A stretch of 64,000 bases of DNA from positions 48,695 through 112,694 of the forward strand of contig JBAYOW010000001.1 of assembly GCA_041678005.1 (NCBI GenBank), written 5' to 3'. Position 1 is the stretch's first letter. Each line of letters begins with the position of its first letter. Of the stretch, positions 61,329-64,000 are shown piece after piece. This stretch comes from Sulfurivermis sp041678005 (lineage in GTDB: Bacteria; Pseudomonadota; Gammaproteobacteria; Thiohalomonadales; Thiohalomonadaceae). The notes beneath the pieces were generated by a model, which was given only the letters and a program-made list of their open reading frames with translations, did not search any database and had not been told where the DNA came from. Made by a program: the position numbers and the translations under genes.

Positions 61329-63740
61329 ATGAATCTGAAATCAAGCAGCAAACAACAAGCAAAGCCGGGTGGGCCACTGTCCGCAGACGAGCTGGGCAGG
61401 ATGGATGCCTACTGGCGAGCGGCTAACTATCTATCGGTGGGCCAGATTTACCTGCTGAACAATCCACTGCTCAGATCACCACTCACACTCGAACACATCA
61501 AACCAAGACTGCTCGGCCATTGGGGCACAACGCCAGGGCTGAATTTCATCTATGTCCATCTCAATCGCGTGATAAAGGCGCACGACCTCAACATGATTTA
61601 CGTTACCGGCCCTGGTCATGGCGGCCCGGCTTTGGTCGCCAACACCTGGCTGGAAGGCACCTACAGCGAGTTTTATCCAAACATCCCGCAGAGCGCTGAA
61701 GGTATGAAGCAACTGTTTCGGCAGTTTTCCTTCCCCGGCGGTGTGCCGAGCCATGTGGCGCCGGAGACGCCTGGCTCTATCAATGAGGGGGGCGAGTTGG
61801 GCTACTCGTTATCACATGCCTACGGCGCGGTATTCGACAACCCGGATTTAATCGCCGCCTGCGTGGTTGGCGATGGCGAGGCCGAAACCGGCCCACTAGC
61901 TGCTGCATGGCATTCAAACAAGTTCCTCAACCCGGCACAAGATGGTGCGGTGCTACCTATCCTGCATCTCAACGGTTACAAGATTGCCAATCCCACGATA
62001 CTCGCGCGTATCCCTCACGCAGAGCTGGAAAGCCTGTTTATCGGCTACGGTTACAAGCCATATTTCGTGGATGGATCTGACCCGACACTGATGCATCAGC
62101 AAATGGCAGAAACTATGGATATGGCCATTGCCGACATTCAGGCCATCCAGCAGGATGCGCGTGTGAACGGCGTCAAGACACGGCCTGACTGGCCGATGAT
62201 CATTCTGCGCAGTCCCAAAGGTTGGACCGGCCCAAAGGAAGTCGATGGCAAACAGACCGAGAATTCGTGGCGCTCCCACCAGGTGCCATTTGGCGACATG
62301 GAGAATCCGGAGCATCTCGGCCTGCTCGAGCAATGGATGCAGAGCTATAGACCCGAAGAACTGTTTGAAGAAAGTGGCGCGTTGAACGCCGAGCTTGCCA
62401 CTCTGGCTCCACAAGGCTTGCGGCGCATGGGCGCCAATCCACATGCCAATGGCGGTCTGCTGCTCAAAGATCTTAAATTACCGGATGCCCGCAATTACGC
62501 ACTTAAAGTTCCTGCTCCCGGCGCGGTGACGGGCGAAGCAACCCGCGCCATGGGTGTGTTTCTGCGCGATGTAATGAAATACAACCTGGACACACGCAAT
62601 TTTCGTGTCATGGGGCCAGACGAGACGACATCAAACCGCCTCGATGCGCTGTTCGAGGTAACCGACCGGACATGGGTGGCCGAACGATTACCGCAAGATG
62701 ACCATGATGACCATCTTGCGGTAGATGGCAGGGTAATGGAAATACTGAGCGAGCATACCTGTCAAGGCTGGCTAGAAGGCTATCTCCTGACCGGCCGCCA
62801 CGGGCTGTTTTCCTGTTACGAGGCGTTCATCCATATCATCGACTCAATGTTTAACCAGCACGCCAAGTGGCTTAAGGTGTGCCACGAAATCCACTGGCGC
62901 CGTCCCATCGCCTCGCTCAACATCCTGCTTACCTCGCATGTATGGCGGCAGGATCACAATGGTTTTTCTCATCAGGATCCAGGTTTTATCGATCATGTAG
63001 TTAACAAGAAAGCCGATATAGTCCGCGTGTTTCTGCCGCCGGATGCCAACACCCTGCTCTGCGTCACCGAACAGTGTCTGAAGAGCCGTGATCTGGTGAA
63101 CGTAATCGTGGCTGGCAAACAGCCGCAGCTGCAGTGGCTGGATATGGAGAGTGCAGCCCTCCACTGCGCCGCTGGCATCGGCATCTGGGAATGGGCGTGC
63201 AACGACCATGGGGCAGAACCGGACGTAGTACTGGTGGCGGCAGGCGATGTGCCCACGCTGGAAATGCTGGCGGCCATCGACATTCTGCGCCAGCACGCAC
63301 CTGAACTGAAAATACGCTTTATTAATGTGGTAGACCTGATGACCCTGCAGCCGAAAGAAGAGCACCCGCATGGTCTGTCGGACAAAGACTTTGATACGCT
63401 CTTTACCACCGACAAGCCGATCATCTTCGCCTATCACGGTTATCCGTGGCTGATCCATCGCCTGACCTACCGGAGAACCAATCACTATAACCTGCATGTA
63501 CGTGGCTACAAGGAAGAAGGCACGACCACCACACCATTCGACATGGTGGTACTCAATGATCTCGACTGCTTTCATCTGGTAGCGGATGTGATTGACCGCG
63601 TACCGACATTGGGTTACCGAGCGGCGCACCTCAAGCAGGCGATGCACAACAAGCGCATCGAACATCGCGAATACATCATCAAGCACGGCGATGATATGCC
63701 CGAAGTAAAGGATTGGCAGTGGGGGGCAAGTAATAGATGA
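61329..63740 (+). CDS. xfp: Phosphoketolase (xylulose-5-P / fructose-6-P)
   Basis: 803 residues. Thiamine-diphosphate enzyme: GPGHGGPALVANTWLEGTYSEFYP, FPGGVPSHVAPETPGSINEGGELGYSL, GDGEAETGPLAAAWHSNKF (ThDP/Mg2+ site), and the C-terminal TTTPFDM. It splits sugar phosphates to acetyl phosphate. AAGGAGAG precedes the ATG. A short internal extension (QDDHDDH) coincides with a palindrome in the DNA; see the separate entry. Confidence 0.96.
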   Translation: MNLKSSSKQQAKPGGPLSADELGRMDAYWRAANYLSVGQIYLLNNPLLRSPLTLEHIKPRLLGHWGTTPGLNFIYVHLNRVIKAHDLNMIYVTGPGHGGPALVANTWLEGTYSEFYPNIPQSAEGMKQLFRQFSFPGGVPSHVAPETPGSINEGGELGYSLSHAYGAVFDNPDLIAACVVGDGEAETGPLAAAWHSNKFLNPAQDGAVLPILHLNGYKIANPTILARIPHAELESLFIGYGYKPYFVDGSDPTLMHQQMAETMDMAIADIQAIQQDARVNGVKTRPDWPMIILRSPKGWTGPKEVDGKQTENSWRSHQVPFGDMENPEHLGLLEQWMQSYRPEELFEESGALNAELATLAPQGLRRMGANPHANGGLLLKDLKLPDARNYALKVPAPGAVTGEATRAMGVFLRDVMKYNLDTRNFRVMGPDETTSNRLDALFEVTDRTWVAERLPQDDHDDHLAVDGRVMEILSEHTCQGWLEGYLLTGRHGLFSCYEAFIHIIDSMFNQHAKWLKVCHEIHWRRPIASLNILLTSHVWRQDHNGFSHQDPGFIDHVVNKKADIVRVFLPPDANTLLCVTEQCLKSRDLVNVIVAGKQPQLQWLDMESAALHCAAGIGIWEWACNDHGAEPDVVLVAAGDVPTLEMLAAIDILRQHAPELKIRFINVVDLMTLQPKEEHPHGLSDKDFDTLFTTDKPIIFAYHGYPWLIHRLTYRRTNHYNLHVRGYKEEGTTTTPFDMVVLNDLDCFHLVADVIDRVPTLGYRAAHLKQAMHNKRIEHREYIIKHGDDMPEVKDWQWGASNR
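62689..62723. repeat. 12-bp inverted repeat inside xfp
   Basis: TACCGCAAGATG (62689-62700) and CATCTTGCGGTA (62712-62723) are exact inverses around an 11-base centre, inside coding sequence. It encodes LPQDDHDDHLAVDGR where relatives are usually a few residues shorter, so it may have arisen by a local duplication-inversion. Could form a hairpin in the mRNA. Confidence 0.75.
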
Positions 63741-64000
63741 CAGCACGGCAAGAAGATACGGCTAAGACCAAAGCGCAAGTACCTTCTCAGATGATAGCCA
63801 GACTTGCTATCTGTATCAGGGTAAAAGGTACAATCGCTGTTTCGAGTGCAGTTTAGTGAACCAGACGTTCTAAATCAGCTCGATAAGGAAGCGCTGAATA
63901 ATGTTGGCGAGGCAGTCAGGGCTAGGCAAAAAACGACGAAAAAGCGCAGTTTACACGTAGTAAATGAGCATTTTGAGCCGTTTTTTAACACCGTCCTGAC
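63741..64000. other. Terminal gap with repeat-like sequence
   Basis: No gene is supported. A small hairpin (GATAGC / GCTATC, 63793-63811) follows xfp. From about 63880 a stretch with CAGTTTACACGTAGTAAATG, containing the inverted repeat TTTAC-ACGTA-GTAAA, resembles short intergenic repeats of proteobacteria, and GTCAGG near 63916 is inverted as CCTGAC at the window edge, so the element may continue outside. Confidence 0.45.

Noticed and set aside
62844..63746. 300-codon minus-strand frame opposite xfp
   Set aside because: It is antisense to a clear phosphoketolase, with no family resemblance or ribosome-binding site.
1..64000. tRNA/rRNA genes, CRISPR arrays, prophage or integrase genes
   Set aside because: Intergenic regions were read for cloverleaf/T-loop signatures and for regularly spaced repeats; none was found, though a covariance-model scan was not possible.

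Overview
The window looks like chromosome of a gammaproteobacterium. The strongest evidence is synteny. The run ihfB-rpsA-cmk-aroA-tyrA-hisC-pheA-serC-gyrA-mtnA, with mtaD-ubiG-gph/mupP-yciK pointing the other way, is the order I know from the ihfB (himD) to yciK region of Pseudomonas aeruginosa, here with extra genes inserted (a DAHP synthase, serA, a DUF1631 gene, rmuC and hpnCDE). Squalene genes hpnCDE, a nitric oxide reductase cluster, CbbY and a phosphoketolase/acetate kinase pair suggest a one-carbon- or inorganic-fuelled lifestyle with low-oxygen capability. No diagnostic pmo, sox or rubisco gene is present, so I do not name a genus.

Layout. 1-3.6 kb (- strand): a LemA module made of a GIDE-domain protein with an EF-hand (cut by the window edge), LemA, and a 710-residue EF-hand membrane protein. 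3.7-20.3 kb (-): pyrF, lapB, lapA, ihfB, rpsA, cmk and a compact aromatic/serine cluster (aroA, tyrA, DAHP synthase, hisC, pheA, serA, serC), then gyrA and mtnA. 20.5-23 kb: a large DUF1631 protein. 23.2-32.2 kb (+): MTA/SAH deaminase, ubiG, gph/mupP, rmuC, hpnCDE, a YciK-type reductase and a diguanylate cyclase. 32.2-39.3 kb (-): guanine deaminase, a MagIII-like glycosylase, rluB, scpB, scpA, trpS, an M50 protease, yciO and a PHP phosphatase. 39.4-41.3 kb (+): yciB, yciI, bolA and a parvulin isomerase interrupted by an in-frame TAG. 41.5-42.8 kb (-): pabB.

From 42.9 kb the content is more accessory. A perfect FNR/DNR-type box precedes norCB, which ends in a strong terminator and is followed by norE, norF and norQ; no norD is seen. 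Then come cbbY, a repeat-bearing gap, a DksA with a histone-H1-like basic tail, and a nitroreductase. At 49.9-54.2 kb a small membrane protein, a FadL-type porin and a CxxCH cytochrome are divergent from an OmpR/EnvZ-type two-component system. ZIP, tandem UspA and SulP genes follow (-), then an HPF-cold-shock fusion, acetate kinase and phosphoketolase (+).

The most informative irregularities are: a decayed second copy of the cytochrome-fadL junction at 59.9-60.1 kb, lying directly upstream of ackA; the amber codon inside the parvulin gene; the EF-hand/LemA/GIDE module; and several inverted or direct repeats in the accessory half. I saw no tRNA or rRNA gene, CRISPR array, intact insertion sequence or prophage.
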